Shown here piece after piece: positions 22,621-34,236 of a stretch of DNA of 64,000 bases. The position numbers were made by a program, and so were the translations under genes. The notes under the pieces are model-generated. The model saw nothing but the letters and a program-made list of their open reading frames with translations. It searched no databases and was not told the origin of the DNA. Within the stretch, counting starts at the first letter, position 1, and each line of letters begins with the position of its first letter. Source of the DNA: Narthecium ossifragum (Eukaryota > Streptophyta > Magnoliopsida > Dioscoreales > Nartheciaceae); the NCBI GenBank assembly GCA_963920575.1, contig OY986973.1:12665397-12729396 (forward strand). Direction: 5' to 3'.

Positions 22621-23689
22621 GATCTACCCACCATCCACGAAGCTGCAGCCACCGACCTCACCTTAGTTTAAGCCCTCCCCGCACCATGTAACCTTCTCCA
22701 AGGTCCTCCGCACTCCTATCCCAAACCCATCACAACCGTTCCCCACCATGCCTTCTTCCTCATTGACCCTGGCGGAAGCTCAAAACCCACCGGCGTTCCA
22801 TGTACAAACCCACAGGCCTCCAACTCCATCTTTCCCCATTCCAACGAGCATCTCTCACCGGCGATTGAGTTCCGGCCTCTTTCAGCTATCAGATCTGTTC
22901 CCATTCCCAAGCTTCGTCAAGCACATGACAGATCTCAACCATCAGATCAGATCAGCTCAAATCACCACCATCTGAACCTGATCAGACTCCGACTCAATCC
23001 TCCACAATTGATCGAGTCAGACTCCAGCCTACAAGACTTGCTCAACCAGATTTAACTACACCGACCAAATCCGATCAAGCCCAGATCCAGACCATTTCAA
23101 GCTAAGTCAGGAACAATTGGATTCAACCAAATTCGGCCAAGTCAGATCTGATCCAAGCCCACCACCAAGTCCAAACAAGCTCAGGCAATCCGATTTGATC
23201 AAGCTTGATTCCAGACTTCAACCAGATCAGATCAAGATGTTCCCTACACATCTTCAGTTGATCGGACATTCCACAACCGATCTGAGCTATCTAAGGAGCT
23301 ACCCTCCTTATTCGGTTGCCATCTTCCAACTGACCAGATCCAAGAGCATCGCCCAGCAACCATCAACCATTAAAAGATTTAGAACGACTTTGTCGACTTT
23401 GACCATGAGGACTGATGTTGAAGCTAGAGCACTGATGATCCCTTTGGAGCAAAGCAGAGAGATCCCCAAGCTCAACTGTTCTCCACCATATCCAGTTGCC
23501 ATATTGGGTCTACTTTCCACATTTCCACATTGGGAGGACTCGATTCGAGTTGATCTAGTCTTCGACCCCGGACGACAGACGATGACTATGCACAGCCACC
23601 GATCCACAGCTGTCTTTTACTTCTTGGAGTTCCAGCGACCCCCAGATACACCGGCGCTTCAGTTTCGTTCTTCTAGAGTATTTGATTAG
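22621..23689 (+). pseudogene. Inverted fragment of family A interior
   Basis: Sequence of the family A interior in plus orientation, opposite to the neighbouring elements. The open frame 23117-23689 contains SVAIFQLTRSKSIAQ, TLTMRTDVEARALMIPLEQ, HWEDSIRVDLVFDPG and YFLEFQRPPDTPALQF, the best-preserved plus-strand copy of the later conserved region. The left junction with a B LTR is at 22621-22624 and shows the short overlap GATC. The right junction with a plus-oriented B LTR is near 23671. There is no LTR or primer site of its own, so it was placed here by rearrangement rather than by insertion. Confidence 0.7.
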
Positions 23690-24916
23690 GATTTATTATT
23701 ATTCTTTTATTGAGTCCTAGTTAATATTTGATTGTTAGGAATTAATTAAGAGTCCATTTGAGTTAGGAAGTTGAGTTAAGTTTGAAAGCCTTATTACTTG
23801 CTAATTAAGCAAGGGGGTTTTCTAGTTGGAATTAGGACTCGGTCAAAGTCTCTATAAAAGGACCTCAGTAGTTTGTATTATGATGATGAATGATGAAGAG
23901 TATTATGATTAGTTAAGAATAGTTCATAGAATATCATAGGAGTAGAGATAATGTAGATTCCACCCGAAAATCCACTATTAATCCACCTTCTTCCCCGTCG
24001 GTCATCTTCTCCACATCCGGCATCACCTCCACCGGAATTTCTCTCTCCCCGCCACTTTCTCTCTCCGCCACGTCAGCGACCCCACGCCATGTCAGCGCCA
24101 CGTCACCATCTTCCTCCTCCTTCCTTCTCTCTTCCTCGTGCTGGAACCCTAGCTTCATCGCCGTCCACTTCCGTCCAGCCTCTCCGGCCAGCCCCGTCGC
24201 CATCCAAGACGACCATCCTCTTCCCCAAGCCCTCACGACTCCGGCCAGCACCTTCACTTCTTCCGTCGTCGTCTCCGGCGTCTTCCCCGGGCAACCCGAC
24301 CTTCGTCCTCCCCGCCATCAACCACGTCCGATCCCTATCCCACCTCCAAACCATCCTAAAACCCTTCCGCAGCCTCCGTAGACCAGATCCTGACCATCTT
24401 CCCGACATCCCAAGCCTCCTGCCGAGCTCCCCGTCGTCCCCGACATCGGTGAACCCAAACCCGTGCCATCAACCTCCAGATCCCGGCGATCCAGCAACCT
24501 ACCGGGAAATCCACTCCGGTGGATCTCTCCCCCAACGTCCTACGACCTTCCCTGCCAAGATCCCGACCGCCGCCGCCGCCCCTACGCCGGCGATCCACTC
24601 CGACCACCTCTCAGCTGTCGAATCTTCCCAGCCAACTCTTGACCCACTCAGCCAACCTTAACCAATTTAGCCAAGTCACTTAAGCCGGATCCAGCCCAAT
24701 CCAACCCGGTCAGCCTGATCCAGATCAACTCAGACTTGACCAAGTCAAGTCCTATCCTATCAGGCTCAGCCAGATCAGAACCAGCTAGAGCCAGATCCGA
24801 TCCAGCTAACCAGATTAAGCCAATTGGACTCAAATCAAGTTCGATCAGGCCAATTCTAATCGATTGGAGCAGTAGAGACCCGATACGAGAGGATTACTAG
24901 TAGACCGCTCATATCA
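23672..24916 (+). repeat. Family B LTR, plus orientation, 5' truncated
   Basis: Begins within the LTR (CTAGAGTATTTGATTAGG) and ends normally at ACCGCTCATATCA. The TATA block TATAAAAGGACC is near 23855. With the reverse-oriented B LTR at 20754-22092 it forms a long inverted repeat. Confidence 0.82.
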
Positions 24917-24975
24917 CGGGGGTTGAACCGATTGGGTAGTAGACTGGTTAGGATCACGAGTAGACCGCTCGTATC
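24917..24975. other. Short mosaic of family A interior and B LTR end
   Basis: 24917-24952 reads as the GTTGAACCGATTGGG block of family A interior. 24950-24975 is the last 26 bp of a B LTR (ATCACGAGTAGACCGCTCG). This patchwork between larger fragments indicates template switching or end-joining repair. Confidence 0.6.
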
Positions 24976-25473
24976 CCTGCATAATACAAGCTATAGAGGT
25001 CCGTTTATAGAGGCCTCAAGAGAGTTCTACTCCAACCTGAATACCTTCTTGCTTGAAAATCAAGTAAACAAACTCCTACTAATTCAACTCAAACTGACTC
25101 TTAATAACCAGGAATGAACTAAGTAAGCAAGTGACTTGACTCAACCAAAACTAGGACTCAATTTAATAGAAACTAGCTAAGCACAAACCGAACTCAAACT
25201 AGGAAATCAACTAGGAAAGCAATTAAGACTCAACTAAAGAAATAACCAGCTAAGGCCAGCTTGGCTAAGCCACCTCATGGGTCATGGGTCCATCATGGGT
25301 CCACCCATGCTTGAGCTTGGGCTTGGAACCGGTTCAGCTCTGATTTTGGCCCTAAGGCTGGCTTGGCTCATCCTGCTACAAAGGGACCTGGTTGCAGCAA
25401 GTTCCTTGGCGTTGGCCTGCCCAAGCAAGGACGTGGGTCCCTTCTTGGCATGGCTCAGTTCGACCTCGTATCA
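24976..25473 (-). repeat. Truncated family A LTR
   Basis: Contains the U3 half of an A LTR, ending normally at TTCGACCTCGTATCA. The part beyond the R region is missing. Confidence 0.8.
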
Positions 25474-26820
25474 TGGGGACTTCAGTTCCAACGTGCTTTT
25501 TCAGAAGTGACACATGAAGAACGCCTTGGAATCTGATGGGAGACAGGGGCGATAGGCGACAGCTCTTATATGCTCCTGTACCTCGTACGGCCCATAGAAC
25601 TTCGCGGCAAGCTTTTGTGACTTGCGCTTGGCCACGGACTTCTGTCGATAGGGTTGTAACTTGACGTAGACCATCTCACCAATCTGAAACTTGACATCTC
25701 GATGTCCACTGTCATAGGTCTGTTTCGTCCTGTTCTGGGCAGCTGCTAACCTTGACTTAACATGCATATCACTTGATCCTGTTCAACTAGGAAGTGATCT
25801 ATAGCTGCTAATCTGCCGGTCCCGGGTACGTAGGAGAGGAGGGACGGTGGAGGTCGCCCATACACTACCTCATAGGGTGTCCGCTGGATGCTGGAGTACC
25901 AACTAGTGTTATAGGTGTACTCCGCCCAAGTCAACCATTGGGTCCATTGTGTAGGACGATCACCTAAAAAACATCATAAGTACATCTCCAGGGATCGATA
26001 TACTACCTCAGTTTGGCCATCTGTCTGTGGGTGGTAGGTTGAGGAGAATCTGAACTTGACTCCCTGAAATTTGAAGATCTCCTGCCAAAATTTGCTGGTG
26101 AAGGTTGGATCTCGATCACAAACAATACTAGTTGGCATGCCATGGTGCTTGAACACGGTGTTGAAGAAGACTCGGGCTACGGAATATGCCGTGTAGGGAT
26201 GCCGTTGGGGAGCGAAGTGTGCATACTTGGACAATCTGTCGACAACTACTAGAATTGCCGCGTATCCTCTAGAAGAAGGAAGGCCGTCGATGAAGTCCAT
26301 AGAAACATCAGTCCATACCTCTTGGGGAATTGGTAGGGGCTGAAGTTGGCCGGCTGGCTTTAGAGTCTCGGCCTTGTGTCGCTGGCAAGTGTCACATTGG
26401 CGGATGAAGTCCTTGATCCGCGCCTAAGCTCCCTTCCAGTATAAGGAGGTTTGCAGCCGGTGCCACATCTTGACGAACCCCTCATGTGTGCTGAAATGTA
26501 GGGTCGTCAAGATCTCCGAGATGACTGGGGAGTTCTTCCTCAAGAAGATGCGGTCCTTGTGGAAGATGACTCCATTGCGAACTGTCCATGGGCCCTTGAT
26601 AACTCCGTCTTGGATGTCCTTGGCGAGCTTCTACATCTCCGCATTAGTTTTGACATCCTCCTGAATGGGTTCCAGCCACTAAGGAACCGTACTAGAGATG
26701 GCTGCTATCGATGGTGGAGTCATTGCCCCAAGGGAAGAAGTTGAGCTGTCCTCTGGTTGGCCGCCTGGAAGGTTGACAATTGGTGAAGCAAGGGTCGGTG
26801 TGGACAGGGCCCTTCTCTGG
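25474..26820 (-). pseudogene. Ty3/gypsy pol remnant: integrase region
   Basis: Read leftward, the frame starts near 26820 in the RNase H-integrase linker (GVIKGPWTVRNGVIFHKDRI). It then has the H2C2 zinc-binding finger (HFSTHEGFVKMWH, then CDTCQ). The catalytic core follows at 26300-25974 (MDFIDGLPSSRG, VVVDRLSKYAHF, IVCDRDPTFTSKFW, TYHPQTDGQTEV). Next is the core C-terminal part at 25934-25746 (EYTYNTSWYSSIQRTPYEVV) and the C-terminal basic domain at 25767-25501. These are standard features of a chromovirus-type gypsy integrase. In-frame stops include a TAG at 26424-26426 and two near 26640-26700. Shifts separate the C-terminal blocks. Reverse transcriptase and RNase H are absent. A truncated A LTR starts directly at the broken C-terminus. 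Non-functional. Confidence 0.88.
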
Positions 26821-26889
26821 TTTCAGCTGGCAGTTCTATGGATATTTGGCCGATCATTATACCAAGGGTTGGCTCTCCCTGGTCCACGA

Positions 26890-27759
26890 TGATACGAGGA
26901 CGAACTGAGCCATTCCAAGAAGGGACCCACGCCCTTGCTTGGGCGGGCCCACACCAAGGAACTGGCTGCAACCAGGTCCCTTGGAGCAGGTTAAGCCAAG
27001 CCGACCTTACGGATTCCTATTCCTTAGCTGGTTTGCTTACTTAGTTGATTTCCAAGTCAGTAATTATCTTGATTGAGTCAGTTTCCTAGATTGAGTTCAG
27101 TTTATGATTTGTTTTATTAGTTCCTCTTATGAGTCGTAGCTATTAGGAGGTTTGAGATATGATTGAGTCTTAGTAGGAAACTATGATTACTTGCTGATTA
27201 AAGCAAAGTAGTTCTCTAGTTGGAGTAGAACTCTCTTGAGGTCTCTATAAAAGGACCCCTATAGCTTGTATTAGGTTAGGAGTAGTTGTAACCCTAGGAG
27301 TAGCTATAACCCTAATTCCACAAACAACCAGCAACTTTCACTTCCCTTCCCTACCGTCGGATTTCTTCTCCACCACCGGCCTCCGCCATCCGCTGCCATC
27401 CTCCGTCCACCGTCAAGCTTCCCTCCTCCGCTGCCGTCCATACCAGCCATCGTCCACTCCAATCCCCGGCGTCCTCCTTGGCTGCCGTGTTCCCCTCTGC
27501 CACCTCATCACCGCTGCCACGTTCTCCAAGGCTTGGATCCCCATGGGGAGCCGGTCAACCATAGAGAGGAAGCTATGAGGTAATCCTCCTTCTCATCCGT
27601 CTCTCTCCTCCGGTTTTAAGGCTTCCTTGTCGAATACCTAGGGTGCTTCTCCTAAAATCCTAAAGGTATATCTCAACCTAGCCATAGCTTTGGCTAAGGA
27701 GGAGCCGATACTAGGCAAGAGACCAGATACGAAAGCCCTAGAGAAGGTGCATCGTAACA
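26890..27759 (+). repeat. 5' LTR of element A3
   Basis: An 870-bp LTR from TGATACGAGGACG to GCATCGTAACA. TATAAAA at 27246-27252 sits in the shared TCTCTATAAAAGGACC block. The telo-box-like TCCTAAAATCC/CTAAAGG block is near 27655. An ATG at 27690 opens a frame that runs out of the LTR through the primer site. Confidence 0.9.
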
Positions 27760-29471
27760 ACTTGGTATCAGAGCTCTGTTCCACTGACTGTGCCGCCCAA
27801 CGCCTTCCAGAAGTAGCTCTGATGGCAGGAAGAGTACCCGGCCAAAACCCTAGTTATACCTCAGACGGCTCAACCCCTACTCAAACCACTGTTCCTCCAA
27901 CCAGACCTACTCCTATACCTGGTCGAACCCCTCTTCCACATCATCATCCCTTACCTCCATCATCATTCCTACAGAACCCTAACCCTAACCAACCTCCACC
28001 CTATGCAGCCTACAACCCAATTCTTCCGCAACCCTATTATTACCCACCTCACACCCCACCTGCCTATGAACCGACCCATTATCCAAACCTTTAGCCCCCT
28101 ATCCCTCCCTACAAACCATCACCTCTTTATCAGCCATTACCTCCACCCTACAACCAACCCAAACCTGCAAACACCAGCGGGTATTTGAGTACAATTTGGA
28201 CTCCAAATCCTACTGGAACTAGGATTACAAATCCTACTCCAACTAGGATTACAAATCCTACTCCAACTAGGAATCTTAGTCAAACGCAAAGTATGACTTG
28301 GATTCAAAATCCTACTAGAACTAGGATTGCAAATCCTACTCCAACTAGGAATCCTAGTCAAACTCGGAGTACGGCTTACCCTACAGTTGAACAATGGAAG
28401 GAAGCCGTCCAAAGTTGGATCCCTCTACCTTGCCCTACAGCATAACAGTGGGAAAAAATGATCCAACGATATTCTCCTACAAATCAGTCAAGTCCTATCG
28501 GAGTTCAGATTCCCAGTCAAAATCCCATTCTAGCTGCGACTTGGATTGCGGAACCTAAACCCAGCTCTACCTGGATTAGGACTCCACATACGACTCCGAC
28601 TTCACATGAGATTCCGAGATCAACTCCAAGTGGGGCGGCAGCAACCACCAGGGAAGAAGAGATCAAAGAAGAAGAAGCAGGAGATATCCAGGAGATAGTT
28701 GAGGAGCCAGAGCTATTAGATCCTCAACTTGAGCAACACCCGCTGCCACGTTATCCAGCTTCACCACCTCAGCCAGATACCGCCCCACATCTCAGCCCAG
28801 TCAGCACCTTGTCATCATCTTCTTCCTTCTCCCCTTCATCCAAACCCTACCTTTCCACCACCAGCAATTCCTCTTCGGCAGCCCCCATCACTAACCGTCC
28901 TCCTCACTCCTACCCCAATCCCCCCATCACAATCTTCTCGGACTCCGGCGGCACACCTCAAGCAAGTCATGGTCTACCTCTACCCAATACTACCATAACC
29001 TCCGCTCACAGCCCACTGAAGGATCTCCTGGGGCATCAAAGGCCGTCTCGTAAACCTCCTGACCCTTTCCCCAACATTACCAAGCCCGGCTCCAGACCCC
29101 AACTAGTGGATCACCGTCTGTTCCATCTCCTCACTCTTGACCGACGTGGACCCCCTCTCGATCCGACAGCAGAACTGACACCCATCCGGATTCACTCTAT
29201 TGGATCAAACCTCCATCCTCCCACTACCTCTTCTCCATGGGATTTGAATTCCGATGAGCTTCCCTCGCAAGCGATTGAGTTCCGGGCACTTTCAGCTGCT
29301 AGATCTCTTTCCATTCCCAGCTTACAAGACCTGGACAGATTCAATCCAGGCTCTACCAGATCTGGCTACACCAACCAAATCCGATCAAGCCCAGATCCAG
29401 ACCAGATCAGGCTAAGTCAGACTCAGTTGGATTCAGCTAGAATCGATCCGGTCAGATTTGATCTCAGCTAG
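27690..29471 (+). pseudogene. Family A internal ORF, element A3 (three stops, one frame)
   Basis: A single reading frame runs from ATG 27690 inside the 5' LTR to a TAG at 29469-29471. It is interrupted only by a TAG at 28092-28094 and a TAA at 28443-28445, with no net frame change. Order of blocks: LTR-encoded MAKEEPILGKRPDTKALEK; primer-site-encoded NNLVSEL; a proline-rich region; 26-residue repeats (GTRITNPTP) at 28200-28370; EQWKEAVQSW at 28390; an E-rich insert (EEEIKEEEAGDIQEIVEEPE) not present in the A5 copy; then the P/S-rich middle and DQIRSSP-type repeats. The downstream conserved region continues in other frames to 29970. Unknown function. Confidence 0.6.
27763..27774 (+). other. 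Primer-binding site of element A3 (tRNA-iMet type)
   Basis: TGGTATCAGAGC lies three bases after the LTR end. It is complementary to the 3' end of plant initiator tRNA-Met, as in many plant LTR elements. The same bases encode part of the N-terminal VSEL of the internal frame. Confidence 0.85.
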
Positions 29472-29973
29472 CCAAGTTCGATCAAGCTCAGCCAATCTGC
29501 ACCTGGGCAAGCACCCTCAGGCCATCTAGACCGTCCAGATCAGATCCAGAAGTTCCCTATGCAACTTCAGCCATTGATCACGCATCCGAAGGTCGTTCTG
29601 AGCCATCCTAGGTGCTTCACTCTTTATTCAGATGCCATCTTCCAGCTGACCAGATCCATGAGCTTCGCCTAGCAACCATCAACCATTCTAGGCTTCAGAA
29701 CAACTAAGTCAACTATGACCGCGAGAACTGATGCTGTGGCTAGAGTCCTGACGATCCCTTTTGAGCAAAGCTCAACTGTTCTCCACCGTATCCAGCTGCC
29801 TTATTGGGTCTACTTCCACATTGGGAGGACTTGATTCGAGTGGATCTAGTCTTCAACCCCGGACGACAGTCGATGACTATGCACAACCACCGATCTGTAG
29901 CTGCCCTTTACTTCTTGGAGTTCCAGCTACCCCCAGATACACCGACACTTCAGTTTCCTTCTTCCAGACCAGC

Positions 29974-30853
29974 TGATACGAGGTCGAACCGAGCCATTCC
30001 AAGAAGGGACCCACGTCCTTGCTTGGATGGGCCCACGCCAAGGAGTTGGCTGCACCCAAGTCCCTTTGGGCGTTCTAAGCTCAGCCGGCCAAAGGAATCC
30101 TATTCCTAGCTGGTTTGCTTACTTAGATGATTTCCTAGTTAGTAGTTATCTTGATTGAGTCAGTTTCCTAGATTGAGTTCAGTTTATGATTTGCTTAAAT
30201 AAGTTCCTATTATGAGTCCTTGTTATTAGGAAGTTGAGATAAGATTGAGTCTTATTAGGAAAGTCTGGTTACTTGCTGATTAAAGCAAGGTAGTATTCAG
30301 GTTGTAGTAGAACTCTCTTGAGGCCTCTATAAAAGGACCTCCATAGCTTGTAATTATGCATGGACGAATTTATGAGAGTTATTATTTAGTAGAGATAAAT
30401 CCTAGGAGTAGAAGTAATATAGGAGTAGCTGTAACTTAGTTTCCTCACAATCCACCAGCCACCTTCATCTCTCTCTACAGCCGGTCCTCCTCCATCACCG
30501 GTCTCCTTCTCCGCTGCCGTCCACTCCTTCGCCACTATCATCACCGCCGCTACCAACCACCTCCGCCGTCCAACCCCAAGTCCCCGGCGTCCCCTTGGCT
30601 GCCGTGCTTCCCTCCACCACGTTCTCCAAGGCTTGGATCTCCAAGAGAAGCCAGCCAACCCTAGAGGAGCTGCAAGGTATCCCTCTTCTCATCCGTCTCC
30701 TCCTCTAGTCTTCGCCTTCCTCGTCGAATACCTAGGGTCCTTCTCCTAAAACCCTAAAGGTATCTCTCGACCTAGCCATAGATTTGGCTAAAGAGGATCT
30801 GAGATAAGGCAAGAGACCCGATACGAAAGCCCTTGAGAAGGTGCATCGTATCA
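29974..30853 (+). mobile_element. Solo LTR, family A, TSD CCAGC
   Basis: An 880-bp A LTR from TGATACGAGGTCG to GCATCGTATCA. TSD CCAGC is at 29969-29973 and 30854-30858. It is inserted in the interior of element A3, which resumes at TGCATGGCCTCC. Confidence 0.92.
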
Positions 30854-31028
30854 CCAGCTGCATGGCCTCCTGATTCAGTGGCCCTATTACCGACTGATCC
30901 ATGGGTGCGACCAGGATTTTCACATCCGAGCCTAGAGCTTCAATTGTGGTCCAGCCATGTCACTCCGGTCCGACAAGAGCAAAGCCCTTTTCCCTCAGCA
31001 AATTCAGACCTTGAGGACAAGGCCAATT

Positions 31029-31044
31029 TCGAAGGGAGAGGGGA
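31029..31044 (+). other. Polypurine tract of element A3
   Basis: GAAGGGAGAGGGGA sits directly before the 3' LTR start at 31045. Read in frame, the DNA just before it encodes LEDKANFEG. That is similar to the last residues of many plant gypsy pol proteins, which also abut the polypurine tract. Confidence 0.8.
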
Positions 31045-31083
31045 TGATACGAGGACAAACTGAGCCATTCCAAGAAGGGACCC

Positions 31084-32369
31084 TGATACGAGCGGTCTAC
31101 TCGTAATCCACTCGTCTCGGGTCTCTACTACTCCAATCGATCAAAATCGGCCTGATCGGACTTGATTAAGTCCAATTGGCTGAATCTGGCTTGAGATGGT
31201 TCAGATCTGGCTGAGCCTGATTGGATAGGACTTGACTGGGTCAAGTCTGAGTTGATCTGGATCAGGCTGACCGGGTTAGATTGGGCTAAGTGGGCTGGAT
31301 CCGGATTTGGTGGCTGAGCTGAATCAATTAGACTGAGTCTGATTCAAGCTGACTGAACCGGACTGGATCCAAGGGCTGAGGTTCGCCGGAGTGGATCGCC
31401 GGCGTAGGGGCGGCGGAGGCGGTCGGGATCTTGGTAGGGAAGGTCGTAGGCGAAGAGATCCACCGGAGTGGATTTTTCGGTAGGTTGGCGGATCGCCGGG
31501 ATCTGGAGGTCGACGACGCGGGTTTGGGTTCACCGGCGTCAGGGACGACGGGGAGCTCAGTAGGAGGCTGGGAACGTCGGGAAGATGGTCGGGATCTGGT
31601 CTACGGAGGCCGCGGAAGGGTTTTAGGATGGTTTGGAGGTGGGATAGGGATCGGACGTGGTTGATGGAGGTGAGGATGAAGGTCGGGTTGCCGGGGGAAC
31701 TCACCGGAGACGGTGAAGGGCGACGGGAAAGAGATGGCCGGGGTCGTGGAGCTTAGAGGAAGAGGATGGCGGGTTTAGGTGGCGACGGGGGTGGCCGGAG
31801 AAGGTACGGGAAGGATGCCGGCGGTGAAGCCCGGTTTGGGAGTGAGGAGAGAGGAGGAAGACGATGCTGAGGTGGCAGGTGATGAGGAGAGAGAGTGGTG
31901 ACGTGGCGCTGACATGGAGGACAGAGAAAGTGGCGGGGAGAGAGAAATACCGGTGCCGGCTGCGGAGAAGATGACCGATGGGAAGGTGGATCTATGGTGG
32001 ATATCTGGTGGAATCTACATTACCTCTACTCATATTCTACTCCTATGATATTCTATCAACTATTCTTAACTAGTCATAATTCTCTTCATCATTCATCATT
32101 TCCCTTTTATAGAGGCTTGGCAGAGTCCTAATCCAACTAAAAAACCCCCTTGCTTAATTAGGAAGTAATAAGGCTTTCGGACTCAAGTCAACTTACTAAC
32201 TCAAATATCAACAAGGACTCAATTAAATATAAAAGGCTAATGATAAATCCTAATCAAATACTCTAGTTTGAACTAGGGAAGTCCAAGTCAAACTAGGAAA
32301 GAGGGTGAACCAGTTTGGTTCCTCTTCTGGGTTCGGGTCCAGTTGGTCGAGTCGGATCGACTCGTATCA
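31084..32369 (-). mobile_element. Solo LTR, family B, TSD GACCC
   Basis: A 1,286-bp B LTR from TGATACGAGCGG to CGACTCGTATCA. TSD GACCC is at 31079-31083 and 32370-32374. It interrupts the 3' LTR of element A3. Confidence 0.92.
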
Positions 32370-32473
32370 GACCCACGCCCTTGCTTGGGCGGGCCCACAC
32401 CAAGGAGCTGGCTGCAACCAGGTCAGGTTAAGCCGAGCCGGCCTTAGGGATTCCTATTCCCTAGCTGATTTGC

Positions 32474-33632
32474 TGATACGGGGACGAATTGAGCCAATCC
32501 AAGAAGTGACCCACGTCCTTGCTTGGGTGGGTCCACGCCAAGGAGCTGGCTGCAACCAGGTCACTTTGGGCGTCCTAAGCCCAACCAGCCAAAAGGATTC
32601 TTATTCCCTAGCTGGTTTGCTTACTTAGTTGATTTCCTAGTTAGTAGTTATCTTGATTGAGTCAGTTTCCTAGATTGAGTTCAGTTTATGATTTGCTTAA
32701 ATTAGTTCCTATTATGAGTCCTTGTTATTAGGAAGTTGAGATAAGATTAGTCTTATTAGGAAAGTCTGGTTACTTGCTGATTAAAGCAAGGTAGTATTCA
32801 GGTTGTAGTAGAACTCTCTTGAGGCCTCTATAAAAGGACCTCCATAGCTTGTAATTATGCAGGGACGAATTTATGAGAGTTATTATTTAGTAGAGATTAA
32901 ATCCTAGGAGTAGAAGTAATATAGGAGTAGCTGTAACTCTAGTTTCCACAGAAATCCACCAGCCACCATCATCTCTCTCTACAACCGGTCCTTCTCCATC
33001 ACCGGTCTCCTTCTCCGCTGCCGTCCACTCCTCCGCCACCATCATCACCGCTAGCAGCCACCTCCGCTATCCAACCCCAAGTCCCCGGCGTCCCCTTGGG
33101 TGCCGTGCTTCCCTCCACCACGTTCTCCAAGGCTTGGATCTCCACGAGTAGCCAGCCAACCCTAGAGGAGCTGCAAGGTATCCCTCTTCTCATCCGTCTC
33201 CTCCTCTAGTCTTCGACTTCCTCGTCGAATACCTAGGGTCCTTCTCCTAAAACCCTAAAGGTATCTCTCAACCTAGCCCTATTTGGCTAAAGAGGATCTG
33301 AGACAAGGCAAGAGACCAAGTACGAAAGCCCTAGAAAAGGTGTATCGTAACAACTTGGTATCAGAGCTCCGTTCCGCGGACTGTGCCGTCCAAAGCCTTC
33401 CAGAAGCTGCATTGATGGCAGGAGTACCAGCCTATCCTATACCGCCATCTATGATACCCCTACCATATCATCATCTACCTCCACCCTATGCAGCCTACAA
33501 TCCAATTCCTCCTAACCAGCCTACTACCCACCCGGTTCAACCCACTCATCCTCTTTCCCTTGGCCATCCGTTCCCTAAAGTCCCTCCACCACCATACCAG
33601 CCCCTATACCCGGCCCATGCCCAGCTAATAAG
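32474..33632 (+). mobile_element. 5' LTR and start of another family A element (A4)
   Basis: The LTR is 32474-33352 (TGATACGGGGACG to GTATCGTAACA) with the primer site at 33356-33367. From ATG 33283 in the LTR an uninterrupted frame runs through the primer site (NNLVSELRSADCAVQSL) into the proline-rich start (PPPYAAYNPIPPNQP). Near 33632 it is replaced by Athila-type sequence. A matching interior end and 3' LTR lie beyond that (39353-39469 and 43815-44652). However, that LTR belongs to a different subfamily, and no TSD links the two sides. The pair is probably a recombinant rather than one insertion. Confidence 0.75.
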
Positions 33633-33795
33633 ATGTGAAAAGTACATAAATCACCCTTTCAACTTGGCCTTGTTAGTCTCCGAGCAAGGCCTTACTGATG
33701 ATTATTACCCCATGACAGGTACAAGAGCCCTCAACGAGGATTGGATCAAGTTCCGAGCTTAAACGAAGTCATTCGGGCCAGTTTAGTATGAAGAA

Positions 33796-34165
33796 TATCG
33801 ATCCTTTATTGAAGAGGATCGATCCTTTGAAGTACATTAAGAAGAAATCCAGTCGGGACAACAAGGATCGATCCTCCATAATGAGAAGATCGATCCCTTA
33901 TGCGCATTTTTCAGTGACAGAGCGCAAGTTCTGAAGGATCGATCTTCCCATAGGGAATGATCGATCTCTCGCGTGCATTTTTCAGTGACAGAACGCAACA
34001 TTCTCGAGGATCGATCTCCATCTACTAGAGGATCCATCTTCATCGGGGCGCAGCCAGAACTCAAGAGAAAAGATCGATCCTTTCCTATAGGAGGATCGAT
34101 CTTCCACGGGACCAGCGATCACACGGAAGAGGAAGATCGATCCTTTACCCTATAAGGATCGATCC
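33796..34165. repeat. Paired-palindrome array in the Athila-type LTR
   Basis: GATCGATC-type cores start at 33796 (TATCGATC) and 33817, 33866 and 33888, 33937 and 33959, 34009 and 34031 (GATCCATC), 34072 and 34094, 34135 and 34157. Members of a pair are 21-22 bp apart. Pairs repeat every 70, 70, 71, 63 and 63 bp or so. The flanks alternate GGATCGATCC and AGATCGATCT. A shared spacer TGCATTTTTCAGTGACAG occurs twice, so the array grew by tandem duplication. Confidence 0.85.
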
Positions 34166-34228
34166 TTTTGTGCCAGCCGAGCAAAATCAATGGTCCAGAT
34201 CTAATCCGAGTGGGGGAGGCTTGTTTAC

Positions 34229-34236
34229 TATAAATA
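34229..34236 (+). promoter_or_regulatory. TATA box of the Athila-type LTR
   Basis: TATAAATA in the context TTTACTATAAATAGACCCC lies 64 bp after the palindrome array. Confidence 0.6.

Larger units (their letters stand above)
17404..22622 (-). mobile_element. Family B element B1, truncated in its 5' LTR
   Basis: A reverse-oriented B element. The 3' LTR is 17404-18692, the interior is 18693-20629, and the 5' LTR is 20630-20753 plus 22098-22622. A solo B LTR is nested in the 5' LTR. The polypurine tract complement (TCCCCCCTTCC) follows 18692. The primer site at 20613-20626 reads as TTGATATCAGAGC on the sense strand, one base off the family consensus. The 5' LTR stops abruptly at about 22622, where an inverted piece of family A interior begins. 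The interior (about 1.9 kb) has no gag-pol motif, so this too is non-autonomous. Confidence 0.8.
26890..32473 (+). mobile_element. Family A element A3, with solo A and solo B insertions
   Basis: A plus-oriented element. The 5' LTR is 26890-27759, the primer site is 27763-27774, and the interior runs 27760-31044. The polypurine tract is just before 31045. The 3' LTR is 31045-31083 plus 32375-32473, then cut by another A LTR. A solo A LTR (29974-30853, TSD CCAGC) and a solo B LTR (31084-32369, TSD GACCC) are inside. Both LTRs belong to the same subfamily (GGCTGCAACCAGGTC...GGTTAAGCC). Confidence 0.85.

Noticed and set aside
25474..26820. Functional autonomous partner of family A
   Set aside because: Integrase is split by at least three stops and frame changes, and reverse transcriptase, protease and gag are missing. 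Proximity to an A LTR is not proof of relation.
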